A program made the translations under genes and the position numbers. The notes under the pieces were generated by a model. That model saw only the letters and a program-made list of their open reading frames with translations. It was not told where the DNA came from and did no database searches. DNA of 64,000 bases from Leishmania infantum JPCM5 (Eukaryota > Euglenozoa > Kinetoplastea > Trypanosomatida > Trypanosomatidae). Of the stretch, positions 9,835 to 20,090 are shown in pieces. How positions within the stretch are numbered: position 1 is the stretch's first letter; every line of letters begins with the position of its first letter. The stretch covers positions 979,495-1,043,494 of the forward strand of contig NC_009410.2 in NCBI RefSeq assembly GCF_000002875.2, read 5' to 3'.

Positions 9835-11238
9835 CATAACGGCACGCTGTAGACAAACATGGCATTTCAGGGCTGTTGTTGTATGTGGTCGAATGTCGGT
9901 GAGCGGCCTATCTGCGTGGAGTGAATGGCGTGTGGGTGAGGGCACTGACGAGGTTGTATACGGTGCCTGCCGGCATGGATGTGGGAGAGTGTGGGTAGAT
10001 GCCTTTCATAGAAGTCACTAGCAACCGATAGAGCGATAAAGAGGAGAATTTCTGCCGTGTCAGAGCTGCCTAGACCGGCTCAGGAATCCAGTAAAGTTGT
10101 GTGTGCCTACGCTTGTCTTGCTCCCCTCCTGCACACCCGAATAGCGGTATCGAAGATAAGCGTACCTGGCGTAATTTCACCCCCTGTCGCGATGCTTCCC
10201 TCTGTCGATTCTTGGCTTGTATCTCGCTGCCACTGCCTCCTCTGTGCGATCGGTGCAAAGGAATGAACAGAAAGCATTCCATGTGAAGTGGTCGTTGTAC
10301 ACACAGCTCCGTCGAAAAGGATTGCGATAAGGCTTGCGGGTGGGGGGGGAGGGGAAGTGGCCAGAGCGAGAGGGAGAACGCGTGAGTCGGGAGAGCGCGA
10401 AAAGCTACAGGATTTGCATGGGCCTCTCTTCATAGATATTTTCTTTCTTTCTCTGCTGAGTGAATGGCCATCGCTTCTGTGCTTGTGCCTTGCGTGTGCC
10501 ACGGCGTACTCAGTCCACGGCTACCTAATCAATGGATGGCGAGCATCGTGGAGGAGGAAGCGATGGAGCAGGCAGGCACCCTGACGTCCACGGAAGCATC
10601 GGCACACGCCACCTTTACACGGATGAGGGGGAGATTAGCGGAGGCGTGCTCTCCTTCACCCGAGCTCACGCATATATAGATGGATGGACACGTAAAGAAA
10701 TAGAAAGTGGAAGGAGAGTGAGGAGAGCCGGCGATGGTGCGCTGACACAAACGCGACGTGCACTTCATAGAGGCGCATCTTCAACGGCTTTGCTTGCAGA
10801 GCCCTTGTCGCTCACTTCATCGAGATAGAAAGAGTAGGGGTAGATGCACCGCTGCTGCCGAGCAGCCTCCTTCGCATGCCGGGAGTAAATCTCTTCTTCA
10901 CCCCCCTGCCCTCTATCCCCGTCTGCGGCGCACGCAAAACTATGCTGTGGCCTTCATCACCGCTACCCTCTGTCTCTTCCTCCGCCTCTCATACCAATGC
11001 GACGCGTTCACACGTGCCTGCAACACGCACATACACACACACACACACACATAGACCAGGGCGGGGGCTTCTCTCACAGCCGCCTTTCTTCTTTTGGTTT
11101 AACGATTTCCTTGCGCTTTTACCTCTCCGCCATTTCCGCCGTCAACGTGTCGGGTGCGAGAGGGCTTCAGCCGTGGAGCATCTTCGCTCACAGAAGAAAT
11201 CAACGTCAAAGGGTTGCCTGCATCAGCACGGTGCAGGT
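9835..11238 (+). other. Intergenic spacer with (AC)n tract upstream of kinase gene
   Basis: About 1.4 kb with no supported gene. It contains a G-rich stretch at about 10338-10357, an (AC)n tract at about 11031-11051, and a T/C-rich stretch at about 11070-11150. Candidate splice acceptors are the AG after CTCACAG at about 11193 and GTGCAG at 11235-11236, just before the ATG. Confidence 0.5.
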
Positions 11239-12537
11239 ATGGCGACCCCTGTCACGGATCCGCCGAAGATCATCGGCCGCGAGCTTCACCTCGACCGCCT
11301 CATCGGCAGCGGTGGCTTCGGCGAAGTGTATTTGGCTGTTCGCACCAAGTTGGCAACGAATCCAAAGCACAACTTCACGTTCCCAGCGGAGTGCGTCGTC
11401 AAGGTGATGCGGCGAGGGCTCTGCACCGAGGAGGATGTTGCCGCCATGAATCGAGAGGTGGCGACGCTGAGCTCAATGGACCATCCGTACATTGTCGCCT
11501 ATATCGGCGCTTGGGTGGAGGCGGCACGCGGGAAGTTCTTCGGCTGCTATTGCCTGGCCATGAAGTACTGCGAAGGTGGAGACCTGCACGGGTTCATTGC
11601 GCAGTGTATCAAGGCTCACCGCCTTCCCCCTGTTGACGTTGCGGTGCGCATCATGGCACAAGTCTTCTCTGCCCTCAACTACAGCCACTCACGCCGACTT
11701 ATCCACCGCGATATCAAGCCGGGTAATGTGTTTCTGACGCTTCAGAAGAGCGGGGTGCCGGACAAGGCAATGGTGGGCGACTATGGTCTTGTGCGCTCAC
11801 TTGAGGCGACGCGGCAGCTGGTCAAGACGCGCGTGGGGACGCCGACGTACATTTCACCTGAGATCGCCGCTGGCGAGGCGTACAGCACCAAGACGGACAT
11901 CTTTTCTGCAGGCACCATGTTCTACGAGCTGCTTTCCCTGCATCGTCCGTTCTGGAAGCGGATGATGACAGACCAGCAGCTGTTTCGCGAGGTCCTGCAC
12001 CGCGATCCGATGCCGCAGTTTCGTGCGTACACGAGCTCCGTCTACGGCACTGCACTGGCCGACGTGATTGAGGCGTGTCTTACGAAGCACGAGGCAAACA
12101 GGGCCACCGCCTACGACGCTCTTGTCCGCCTGACCTCGCCGATCACCGCGTACGTGCTCAAGTACGCCATTCCGGTGTACCCGGAAAAGGACGCGTTGAC
12201 GACGTCTCCGCCGCGCCCGCCTGCCGCGTCATCCGCGCCCGACGGTCACGCATCCGCAGCGGATGCGGATGGAGACGCTGCCACGGCGCGTCAACGGCTA
12301 GAGCGTCTGTTCCTTGTCCGCAAAGGCACAGCAGTGGGTGCCAGACTCACGCGCCTGCTGTCGCACAATGCCGAGCTTCTCTTCCAAGTACGCGTCCTGG
12401 TCGCCTGCCGCAGTGACAATACTGACCATCTCGAGAATGGCTTGGCAGAGCTGCTCTGGGCGTTTCCAGATGCAGAGGTACCCTTTCAGGAAGTAATCGA
12501 TTTAGTTATGAGTGACTACCGCCAACTTGCGGAGTAA
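11239..12537 (+). CDS. NEK-like serine/threonine protein kinase
   Basis: ATG 11239 gives 432 residues, most of them one kinase domain (about 14-295). Visible motifs are the glycine loop GSGGFGEV at 23-30, the ATP lysine K55 in CVVKVM, HRDIKPGN starting at H156 with catalytic D158, DYG at 181-183 in place of DFG, the activation segment TRVGTPTYISPEI, and DIFSAGTMFYEL. The YCEGGDL hinge and overall pattern fit the NEK family, which in trypanosomatids is expanded and linked to flagella, basal bodies and the cell cycle. The C-terminal 130 residues have an Ala/Pro/Asp-rich linker, then a helical region with no recognised domain. Catalytic residues are intact, so activity is expected. In-frame sequence upstream of 11239 is UTR-like. 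Confidence 0.88.
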   Translation: MATPVTDPPKIIGRELHLDRLIGSGGFGEVYLAVRTKLATNPKHNFTFPAECVVKVMRRGLCTEEDVAAMNREVATLSSMDHPYIVAYIGAWVEAARGKFFGCYCLAMKYCEGGDLHGFIAQCIKAHRLPPVDVAVRIMAQVFSALNYSHSRRLIHRDIKPGNVFLTLQKSGVPDKAMVGDYGLVRSLEATRQLVKTRVGTPTYISPEIAAGEAYSTKTDIFSAGTMFYELLSLHRPFWKRMMTDQQLFREVLHRDPMPQFRAYTSSVYGTALADVIEACLTKHEANRATAYDALVRLTSPITAYVLKYAIPVYPEKDALTTSPPRPPAASSAPDGHASAADADGDAATARQRLERLFLVRKGTAVGARLTRLLSHNAELLFQVRVLVACRSDNTDHLENGLAELLWAFPDAEVPFQEVIDLVMSDYRQLAE

Positions 12538-13983
12538 GGGTGGCTGAGGGACCCCAGCGCTGCCTGGTGGGCTCCTCGCGCTTTTCCGACAAGAGGTGCA
12601 TATGCATGTGCGGGCAACATCTTCGCAGATCGCACGGAGGTGTGCTGGCGTACGGCCATCACGCCATCTGCAGCTGTCCGTGGGGAACGAGCATTTTTTA
12701 TCTTCTATTCTCAGCTCACTGTTGCCTACCCTCCATTTGCCTCTCGTCTCTCTCTCTCTATCGTTTGAGTTGTACTCTCACCTGTCTGCCCTTAATCTTG
12801 CCCCCTCCTCCTCCCCCTCCCTCCATCTCTTCCCCATTCCTTTGTACCCTTCACCTCTCATTCCCCGCTCTCCTCCTCGCTTCTTGCCTGCTGCTTGTTG
12901 TGTGACTCCAGTCCCCATGTCTCCGTCGCCGCCGTGTGCTGGTGCGTTGCATATGAGGCTTGTCTGCGCCTGTGTGCGCGCAGTGGTACGCACGCACCCA
13001 CGTGGGGCATCGGCAAGTCAATGGGAGCGGGCAGACACACATCGAAGGGCAGCGCACGTCCGTTTCTTCTCTCGTCCGGTATTCCTCTTTGTTTTTTTTT
13101 TATTCTCCTCTGCTGACTCGCCTCCCTACGCCGCCCACTCGTTCTCTCGTTGTAACCCAAGCTGGCTGAGCAGCGCGTGCCTATCTACATATACATCTAT
13201 AACTATATATGCACACATTTCTTCGAGCCATGCCCTTTACGGCGGTGCACCACGCTTTCGTTCTCCCACCCCTTCTATGCCGTCCCTGTTGCCCGCCCGC
13301 AGTGTCCACCGTCTCTCCGTCTTCTTTCTTGTTGGCACTGCCTCGCCATGATTATTCTTTTCTCTTGTTCGCTTCTTTGCTTCTCTCTCTGCTCCCTACT
13401 CCTGTATCCTCTATCTGCGTGTCCCTTCATTCCTTGGCTGCCGCCCTCCTCCCCCCTCCTTCCGCCTGTCGCTCACTCTTCAGAGTGAAAGCTAACCCCC
13501 ACAAGGGCAGAGGAGTTGCAGACGAGGCCAACCCCCCAGTCAAGACGAAGCGGTGGCGATGACGGTGGTAGCGGTGGAGGCGGTGGAGGCGGTGGAGGCG
13601 GTGGCGGCACAACAGGCCTCGTGACAGAAACCAAACAGCCAATAGGGAGCTGCCTCCCATTTGACACCTGCGGTGTCGGCATCACTGGCAGGGGTGCGGC
13701 TGTCTGCCGTCAAGCGGGACGCTACGATGTCCCCACAGCGGCGCGCACGGAGGATGATCGGAAACGACGCGCCGGCACCAACTGCACATCATGAGTAGCA
13801 TGTAAGAGCGGCATTACTACCCCTCTTTGCCTCACTACTCCTCTCTCTCGCATCATGTGCGCCACTTTCGCCCTTTCTGCATCCTGTTGATGGGGTGCAC
13901 GTCTTCTTGACTCCGCGCCGCGTCAGACCGCAAGGTCGAGCACACGCGCAAGCTTTCTCTGTCTTGCTTCTTTACTAGTCATC
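12538..13983 (+). promoter_or_regulatory. Long polypyrimidine-rich intergenic region (trans-splicing signal)
   Basis: About 1.4 kb with no supported gene. Very C/T-rich stretches run from about 12700 to 12900 and 13080 to 13480, the usual signal for spliced-leader addition and coupled polyadenylation of the upstream mRNA. A GGCGGTGGA minisatellite lies at about 13563-13607. The AG at 13977-13978 (TTTACTAG) is six bases before the next ATG, and further AGs lie upstream. Confidence 0.5.
13563..13607 (+). repeat. GGCGGTGGA minisatellite
   Basis: About three full 9-base units (GGCGGTGGA) plus partial units lie in the spacer. The tract is read directly from the sequence and has no coding context. 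Confidence 0.75.
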
Positions 13984-14439
13984 ATGTCTTCCATTGCTGC
14001 CAAGCAGGTGCATCGCCAGCAGCTGCTGCAGCCACGCCTGGCGCTCCCGGCAGGTCGTACCGTCTCTCTTGAAGAGGGGCGGCGTCTTGCCAAATTCGCG
14101 CACGATGAAGAGGATCGGTTGCAATCCGAAGCGACGCGCCTGCTGGAGGTGAAGGAGGCGAGCCCTGTCGTGCTGGAGGAGAACGTCTCGAGGCGCATTT
14201 TGCTTCTTCGCCAGAAGCAGAACAGCAAGGCGAACGTGAAGGCGGCAGTCGCGTACGCAAACAGACTGCATCGCAAGTCTGCCGTCCAGGCTGAGGATGT
14301 GACCAAGATGCGCGAGGCAGCTTCGCGAGTGCTGCGACCTTCCTCCAGCATTGGCAGTGCCAGCCTGAAGCAGCGGCGCCAACGCGCAGAGCAGACGAAG
14401 AAGCAGCGGCAGCCGAAACAGGGAAAGAAGAGGCATTGA
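13984..14439 (+). CDS. Small basic helical protein, 151 aa, function unknown
   Basis: ATG 13984, soon after a pyrimidine-rich leader and AG at 13977-13978, to TGA 14437-14439. The protein is almost entirely helical. Residues 29-60 are charged (LEEGRRLAKFAHDEEDRLQ), 66-105 include RRILLLRQKQNSKANVK, and the last 25 residues are strongly basic (KQRRQRAEQTKKQRQPKQ), suggesting nucleic-acid binding or a nuclear/nucleolar signal. No transmembrane segment or signal peptide is seen. GC3 bias is high and no low-complexity artefact explains the frame. I do not recognise the family. Confidence 0.7.
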   Translation: MSSIAAKQVHRQQLLQPRLALPAGRTVSLEEGRRLAKFAHDEEDRLQSEATRLLEVKEASPVVLEENVSRRILLLRQKQNSKANVKAAVAYANRLHRKSAVQAEDVTKMREAASRVLRPSSSIGSASLKQRRQRAEQTKKQRQPKQGKKRH

Positions 14440-16245
14440 TGCGGTCATGTGTCTTTTCCTCCGCGCGATGTGTGCTGTCCTTCCACTTTCGAGTGCTGAC
14501 GTTGCTGTGCGGTGCGACGCGAAGTGTAATCAGCGGCGGTCCGGCGATGAGGGGCTGTGCTTCACCAAAGTCGAGGGTGTGCATGTGCCTGTCAGCGAAA
14601 TGCCCGGCCACGTTCGGTCACGCGCATCTGCGCCGTGTGCATCGGGCGTAAAAAGGGCGGCTCAAACGAAACTGATACGCAGGCACAGCGCGGCCAGCCG
14701 ATCTCTCTCTCTCTCTGTCGACGCCGCTTGCTCTGCCACCTGCACGAACGCCACCACTAACTTCCTTTCCAGTTCACCTTCACGGTGTAGTGGTCCTGCT
14801 TGCGTACTTGCACTGGTGTCAGTCTGATGTTTCCGTCGCCGTCACGTGCACACCTGCGGATGAGTGTGGTGTCTCTCTCCTTTTTTCTCTCTTCGTGTAA
14901 AGCCACCTCGGCTAACGGTGTGTGCTCTTTATCGCTGCCACTCCTCGTGGAGATGCTGTGTGTGTCTGTCTCTCGGTGTGTGTGTAAAGCGAACCGCACC
15001 CTGATCTGGCATGAAGGCCTCGTGCTAACGAGGGAAAGCGCAAACAGAAAACGATCGCGCATCGAGAAGGCAGGCGAGAAAGGCGCTTCTCCGGACGTGC
15101 CGTAGGGGAACCGTCACGGGTCCAAACGACCTCAACATGGCATCGCTTCCTCACCATGATCTCGGCAGGAGCTGCAGGTAAGTTGAACAGATCTCGTGGG
15201 GCAACAGAGAGGGGAGAGGGGGGGGCGGTACGTCAGCAGCGCCACTGCTGACATCGACTGGAAGCCGAACCTGTTCTCCTTCTCCCTTCTCCTTGCTTCA
15301 CCAGGCGGCGCTGTTTTTGTCCGCGTTCGGTTGGACGCTCAGCGCGGACGACTCGCCTTTACGCATCTTTCTTTACGCATCGGTGCTGCCTTCCTGTCCC
15401 CGACGTCCCCGCCTTGCCGGACCTTGGTGTTCTAGTTTTGCCCGCGCCCCGCATACTCTTGCGCCCTGTTGCTCACCTCTTACCATTTCCCGCGCTCTCT
15501 CGGCCCTCGGCAACGCCTCCCCATCCTCCATTTCTCTCAACCAACCGACATATATACCCACGCGAACGTGCCCTGTGGCTCCCCAATCTCCAGCTGCTCA
15601 CGCATTCATCAGCTATCATCATCTGCATCATAGACCGGCTCATTTTCAAATCTTCCTTTCGTTTCTCGCGCGCTCACGGCTTTGATTTTTACTGCATATC
15701 TGCTTGCGCACATCGGCAGCTGCAGCACGTTTTTCAAACAGCAAAGCCCCCTTAGTTTCCGCTTATTAAGACGTGGTGGTTGCCTCGGCGCCGAGTTTCT
15801 CCTGCCGCCGCCGCCGCTACTGCCTTCTTCCGTGCATCAGCATCGCTTTCATTTTTTCCCTCTCATTTCGTTTCACCGCGTGTCCGCTGCTCTCGGTGTG
15901 TCTCGCCTCATCGCTCGTCTTCGACTGTTCGCCTGTATACCCCTGCTGCTGCTTTCCGCGTTCCCGCCTCGGCCCAGTTCTTCCGTGTTCGTGTGTGCGT
16001 GTGTGTATGCGCGCTTGTGCTAAAAGCTACCCCTTTCGCCATCTCTGTTCTCCTCTGCTCCCGGCCTCCGTCGTCACTACTTGTTCTCCCTCTTTCCTCT
16101 CCTAGGGGGCAACTGCGGTTCCATTTCCAGCGAGTACTCGAGCCCGCACTTAGCACACCCACGGGCATACCCGCACCTACAACGCTGATTTATTGATCTG
16201 CAGCGCCAGCATCTCGAGCACCGAGACGAGGTCGACAACGAAAAC
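14440..16245 (+). promoter_or_regulatory. Intergenic spacer with strong polypyrimidine tract before PqiA-like gene
   Basis: About 1.8 kb without a supported gene. From about 15270 to 16105 the + strand is dominated by C and T. The AG at 16104-16105 (CTCTCCTAG) and CTGCAG at 16198-16203 are candidate spliced-leader acceptors for the gene at 16246. Confidence 0.5.
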
Positions 16246-18714
16246 ATGATGCCGTACAGCCAATGCCTGTCGACGGTGCTCTTCCTGAGCACGCTGAACT
16301 TCACGAATGTGTCGATCCCAAGCTTTAACGAGAGCCTCTTGGGAGTCAATGCCTTCAATCTCACGTGCTTCGATGTTTATATGCGCGGCTTCGGCACCAG
16401 CTGGATGCCCACCAGGTCGTACGCTGCCATCACTGACGGTGGCAACATCCGCTGCCGCACAAATTTGACGGCGTTCGCCTACTCGGGTGTTGTGTGGGCC
16501 GATGTGGTGGTGAACCCAGGTGAGGTGCGACTCGCGCGCACGATCGAGAAACCCGACTCGCCTGATATGTGCATCACGAACGCGTCCTCTATCACGGATT
16601 GTCACGTGAACATCTCGGTGGTGGATCTCCACGCCGATCCTCCAAGCAGCCTGATTGATCTCATCCTGGCACAGGCGAAGACGTACGTGAATAATCATGC
16701 CAGCGATTACGTGTGCAAGGTGATGGTGCCTCGGGGAGAGTCCATCATCATGAATAACACATACCCCTATACCCCCGAACGGAAAGACGATGGCCGCAAG
16801 ATTGTTCCAGTCAGTGAATCACCGCTGATACGTGCGCTGATGTCCATCGCAAATCGAGTGCGTATTGGCAGCATCCGGTTCTTTGTGGGATCTCAACCGC
16901 AGCGCATCAGTATTCTGATTTCTCACGTTGGTGGCGCACATGCTGGATTCACTGGCGATCTGGTGCCTACTCCTCTGGGTGAGTCTGCGGTCGATTGGGC
17001 CCAAGGGCTGGTGGACGCATACATTCAGGGTGTCGTGCCTCAACCATTGCCTGTGTATGGGTTGCCGGGAGAGATCAAGGGCCTCGTGGCGGGGCTGAAC
17101 ACTTCACAGACTGTTTTTGCAACGCTCGATGTAGATGTGAGCATCGCGGCTTCCAGTGCAAACTGGGTCACCATCTACCTCCAACCCGGCGTGACCATTG
17201 AAAACCTGAGAATCCAGGCGAACAGTGACGGACTCGGCAATCTGTTGACACATCTAGCTGCCCCCGAGGTTGAGAAACTCATCAATGCAAAAATCGCCAC
17301 CGTCCTAGCCGCGTTGGCGGGGTCTGCGGGCAGTGGTCCACACGACAATCGCACCGCTAACGGTACACTGACGTTCTCCTTTGGAGAAAATACAGTTGTG
17401 CGCGACTCACCGCTCCGGCTCCCTTTGATCCTTATCAGCTGTGTCGGAGGGGTTTTTGGTGTGCTGCTTGTGGCTCGAAATGTGCGGCGACACCGAGAGC
17501 AGCCTGTTCTGAACAGCGTCACAGGCGCGCCATTGTCCACGTTTCGCATCGTGGCAGAGGACGTATTCCTGATTGTCAGCGTTGTTGCCTGCCTGCTGCT
17601 ATTTTCCGCAAGCAACACGATGACAGGGGCCACGGTCGTTCTTGGCGACGAACTGCGCACGTACGCCTTCTCCCTGTCAAATACCGTCACGGACCTGTGG
17701 CAGGCGGGACTCTTTCCGCTGTCCGTGTGCGTGCTTGTATTCAGTGGCATTTACCCCTACGTGAAGCTGCTTAGCATACTCTTCTTTACTGTGTGGGCTC
17801 ACCGTCCCTCCAGCCGCGCTCTCAAGCTGATCGACTGTATCGGTAAGCTCTCCCTTATCGACACCTTCGCGCTCATGGTGATGGTGTCAGGACTCGAGAT
17901 CCCCTCTATCGCGGATGTGCGGGTTCATCGGTCGTTCTACATATTTATGTATGCTACGATTGTGTCGATTGCGCTGGGCAACTACGCCACGCTGCTGTGG
18001 CGAGCAGGGACGACCCTGCGGCGTGACGATGCTCCAGTGGAGGACACTGGCGCCCACTCCACCCTTGGTAGCGCTCAAGGGGAGCCCGTGACAGCCTCCC
18101 CGGTAGAGCAACAAGGGTCAGCTCCATCGATGACCGGCAACAGCTTGCCCCGAGGCGGCGCCTCTGTGCAACTTCAATCGGGAGAGCATCGCACTTCTTG
18201 CTGGAGACGATTTGCCGGTCCCGCCCTTTGCATTCCGTTGGTGTTTATGATCGCGTGCAGCATCCCTGCCTGGATTTTACCAACGTTTCGGTACACGGTC
18301 GGAGGCTTCGCTCGGCTTCTGACGCCGCCAAGCAAATCACTTACCCTGTGGCGCCTGAGCAGTCTGGGCGGCCGAGATGACGCGCTCGACATTTTGGCGG
18401 TTGCTGTCTTCACGATCCTCATCGCGCCGTGCCTCTACGTGGCGCTCTACCCCAGATGCGCTTTCCTGGCCTCGTGGTGCGCCGCAGATGTGCTCGTGAT
18501 CGCCTGCGTGGTTGGTCTCCTGCAGCTGCAGCAGTTTGTTCGGTTTGTGCTGGGGGACAGCAGGGATATCCTCTACACAGCGCACGCCTCTCTGCTGTGG
18601 CCCATGTACCTTCTGGCAGTTGCTGCGGTGCTGGTGTGGGTTTACATCGCCCGCGACATTCTCCACTATGTCTTTGTGCGCAAGGAGTTGATTGCGATGC
18701 CACCTAGTGCGTAG
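16246..18714 (+). CDS. Membrane protein: lumenal lipid-binding-like domain fused to two PqiA-like modules
   Basis: ATG 16246 gives 822 residues. An in-frame stop at 16186-16188 bounds the frame upstream, so the ATG is firm to within one codon (a second ATG follows). Residues 1-385 are beta-rich, N-glycosylation-prone and cysteine-bearing. C119-H120-V121 leads into an amphipathic helix and a further Cys, a layout resembling BPI/TULIP lipid-binding domains. Hydrophobic segments then lie at about 390-411, 440-460, 484-518, 537-552, 564-585, 657-684, 716-760 and 783-811. The segment DLWQAGLFPLSVCVLVF...IYPYVKLL, then GKLSLIDTFALMVMV, matches the PqiA pattern; a second, more divergent module follows a polar loop (about 590-650). 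Bacterial PqiA partners lipid-carrying MCE proteins. A lipid-handling role at the surface or an endomembrane is inference. The PqiA call is stronger than the TULIP call. Confidence 0.82.
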   Translation: MMPYSQCLSTVLFLSTLNFTNVSIPSFNESLLGVNAFNLTCFDVYMRGFGTSWMPTRSYAAITDGGNIRCRTNLTAFAYSGVVWADVVVNPGEVRLARTIEKPDSPDMCITNASSITDCHVNISVVDLHADPPSSLIDLILAQAKTYVNNHASDYVCKVMVPRGESIIMNNTYPYTPERKDDGRKIVPVSESPLIRALMSIANRVRIGSIRFFVGSQPQRISILISHVGGAHAGFTGDLVPTPLGESAVDWAQGLVDAYIQGVVPQPLPVYGLPGEIKGLVAGLNTSQTVFATLDVDVSIAASSANWVTIYLQPGVTIENLRIQANSDGLGNLLTHLAAPEVEKLINAKIATVLAALAGSAGSGPHDNRTANGTLTFSFGENTVVRDSPLRLPLILISCVGGVFGVLLVARNVRRHREQPVLNSVTGAPLSTFRIVAEDVFLIVSVVACLLLFSASNTMTGATVVLGDELRTYAFSLSNTVTDLWQAGLFPLSVCVLVFSGIYPYVKLLSILFFTVWAHRPSSRALKLIDCIGKLSLIDTFALMVMVSGLEIPSIADVRVHRSFYIFMYATIVSIALGNYATLLWRAGTTLRRDDAPVEDTGAHSTLGSAQGEPVTASPVEQQGSAPSMTGNSLPRGGASVQLQSGEHRTSCWRRFAGPALCIPLVFMIACSIPAWILPTFRYTVGGFARLLTPPSKSLTLWRLSSLGGRDDALDILAVAVFTILIAPCLYVALYPRCAFLASWCAADVLVIACVVGLLQLQQFVRFVLGDSRDILYTAHASLLWPMYLLAVAAVLVWVYIARDILHYVFVRKELIAMPPSA

Positions 18715-19042
18715 ACAAGACCTCCTCCTCCGTCCCTCCCGAGACGAGGAGGCTGAGCGAGAGGAAGGGGGAGGGGCTAGACAGTGAGTGCCTCTCCACA
18801 GAGATTTGCGCATGTGGACGAGGTGCTTCACTGTTTGTTCATGTGCGAGAGTTTTCGAGGTGCTGCGAGCGCACAGCACTGCCTCCCGATTCTTTCGCTT
18901 CGTTGCTGTTGTCGCTCAGGCACTTTTCTTTAATGCTTATTACGGGCGAGCAACCCCTATGTTCGTCGGCGAGGGTGTGTCTCGGTGTCACCACCGACTG
19001 AGGGACGTCGACAGCCTGATGAGTGGCTCTTCCCCGGCTTCT
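18715..19042 (+). other. 3' UTR/spacer before SIDER-like repeat B copy 1
   Basis: About 330 bases with no coding signal; it contains a purine-rich patch at about 18740-18780. Confidence 0.5.
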
Positions 19043-19636
19043 TTTTCTTCTTTCTCATGCTTTTCGCGTCCGCACCGGATAAAGGGTCGAGACAAGAGGC
19101 GGCACACTCCTCAGTGCGCGGTGGTATCTCAGGGTCCAGTACCACCACCCTAGGTGCTGAGGCCAAACAGCCCCCCCTCCCCTCCCCCCGACTCTCTAAG
19201 CCTGCCGAACCACCTCTGGTGATGACAGGGTCACGTACCAGTGTCATGGGGCAGTCAGAGCGATGTATCACTGCTGATGCCAGCGGTCCGGCCCTGGGTG
19301 GCGCTGTGTCGGAGCGACCTGCGACCGTGAGCAGGCGCTTGCACCATCCATGTGATGGGCGAAGTGTCAGAGTGACTCGAAGGTACCTCACCGCCGGCCC
19401 TCACGCTGCCCACTCGCGTGGGGAGTGTCCGGGTCACCGCGAGGGGGATGGACCAGGTGGCGACTGGCACAATGGGAGCGGCTGTGAGGCGAGCTGCGAG
19501 GCAGAGACCGCGCTCAGGTGACTGAGTCGGCTCATTGCTGTCACGCGGTCCTCTGCAGCTTCGCGCCACGCGCTGGGGCCTGTGACAGGCCGGGCAGCGT
19601 GAGCTCACGCCGTATTAGGGGGATGAACGCGTTAAA
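19043..19636 (+). mobile_element. SIDER-like retroposon, repeat B copy 1
   Basis: 594 bases match 38049-38642 without any indel and with only about five mismatches seen by eye, so identity exceeds 99%. Length fits SIDER elements (short degenerate retroposons of Leishmania, about 0.5-0.6 kb). The right end runs into a short A tract (GTTAAAAAAAAA), consistent with a retroposon tail. It lies in the 3' UTR/spacer after the PqiA-like gene, the usual SIDER location, where such elements are reported to affect mRNA stability or translation. The element contains a 140-codon open frame that is shared by both copies but looks non-functional. No target-site duplication was seen. I could not compare it with the SIDER consensus. 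Confidence 0.65.
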
Positions 19637-20090
19637 AAAAAACGTAATCTTTTCTTTTGTACGGGTGCGCATGCGTATGCATTTCCTGCCTCCCTCGTCT
19701 GCTGTGGATTTCTGGCGCTGCCCGTCTCTCTCTTACTCGGAAAGAGGGCAACTGGGAAATGCGCGGGGCAGGGGAGGAGGTTTTGCTTCATGGCTCTGTG
19801 AGCTGCGCATACGACCGCGTGCTTGACTCGGCTTAAATGGCACAGCTGCATTAGTGCACACACAGATAGGCAAGTCTACGGTCCTGTGCTTGTCATGAGC
19901 TGCATCTTTTTAGCTTCGCAGTCTTCCCCGCTCTCCCCCTCCCTCTGTCCCCCTCCTTCCTTTCTTGCCCACCCCCACGTCGTCTTCCCTTCCCTGCCTT
20001 TTGCAGTCGAGAGGGGAGAAAAGGAGGGATTATGACGGCTGTGGAGAGGGAGGGTGGTGGTGGTGGTGGTGGGGGTGTGGCTGCTGCCCC
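19637..20090 (+). other. Spacer with C-rich tract and GGT microsatellite
   Basis: About 450 bases with no supported gene. It contains a C/T-rich stretch at about 19915-20000 and a (GGT)n tract at about 20053-20075. Confidence 0.5.

Noticed and set aside
12596..13351. Open + frame of 251 codons after the kinase gene
   Set aside because: It has polypyrimidine-derived composition (Ser/Pro/Leu/Phe) and no conserved motif.
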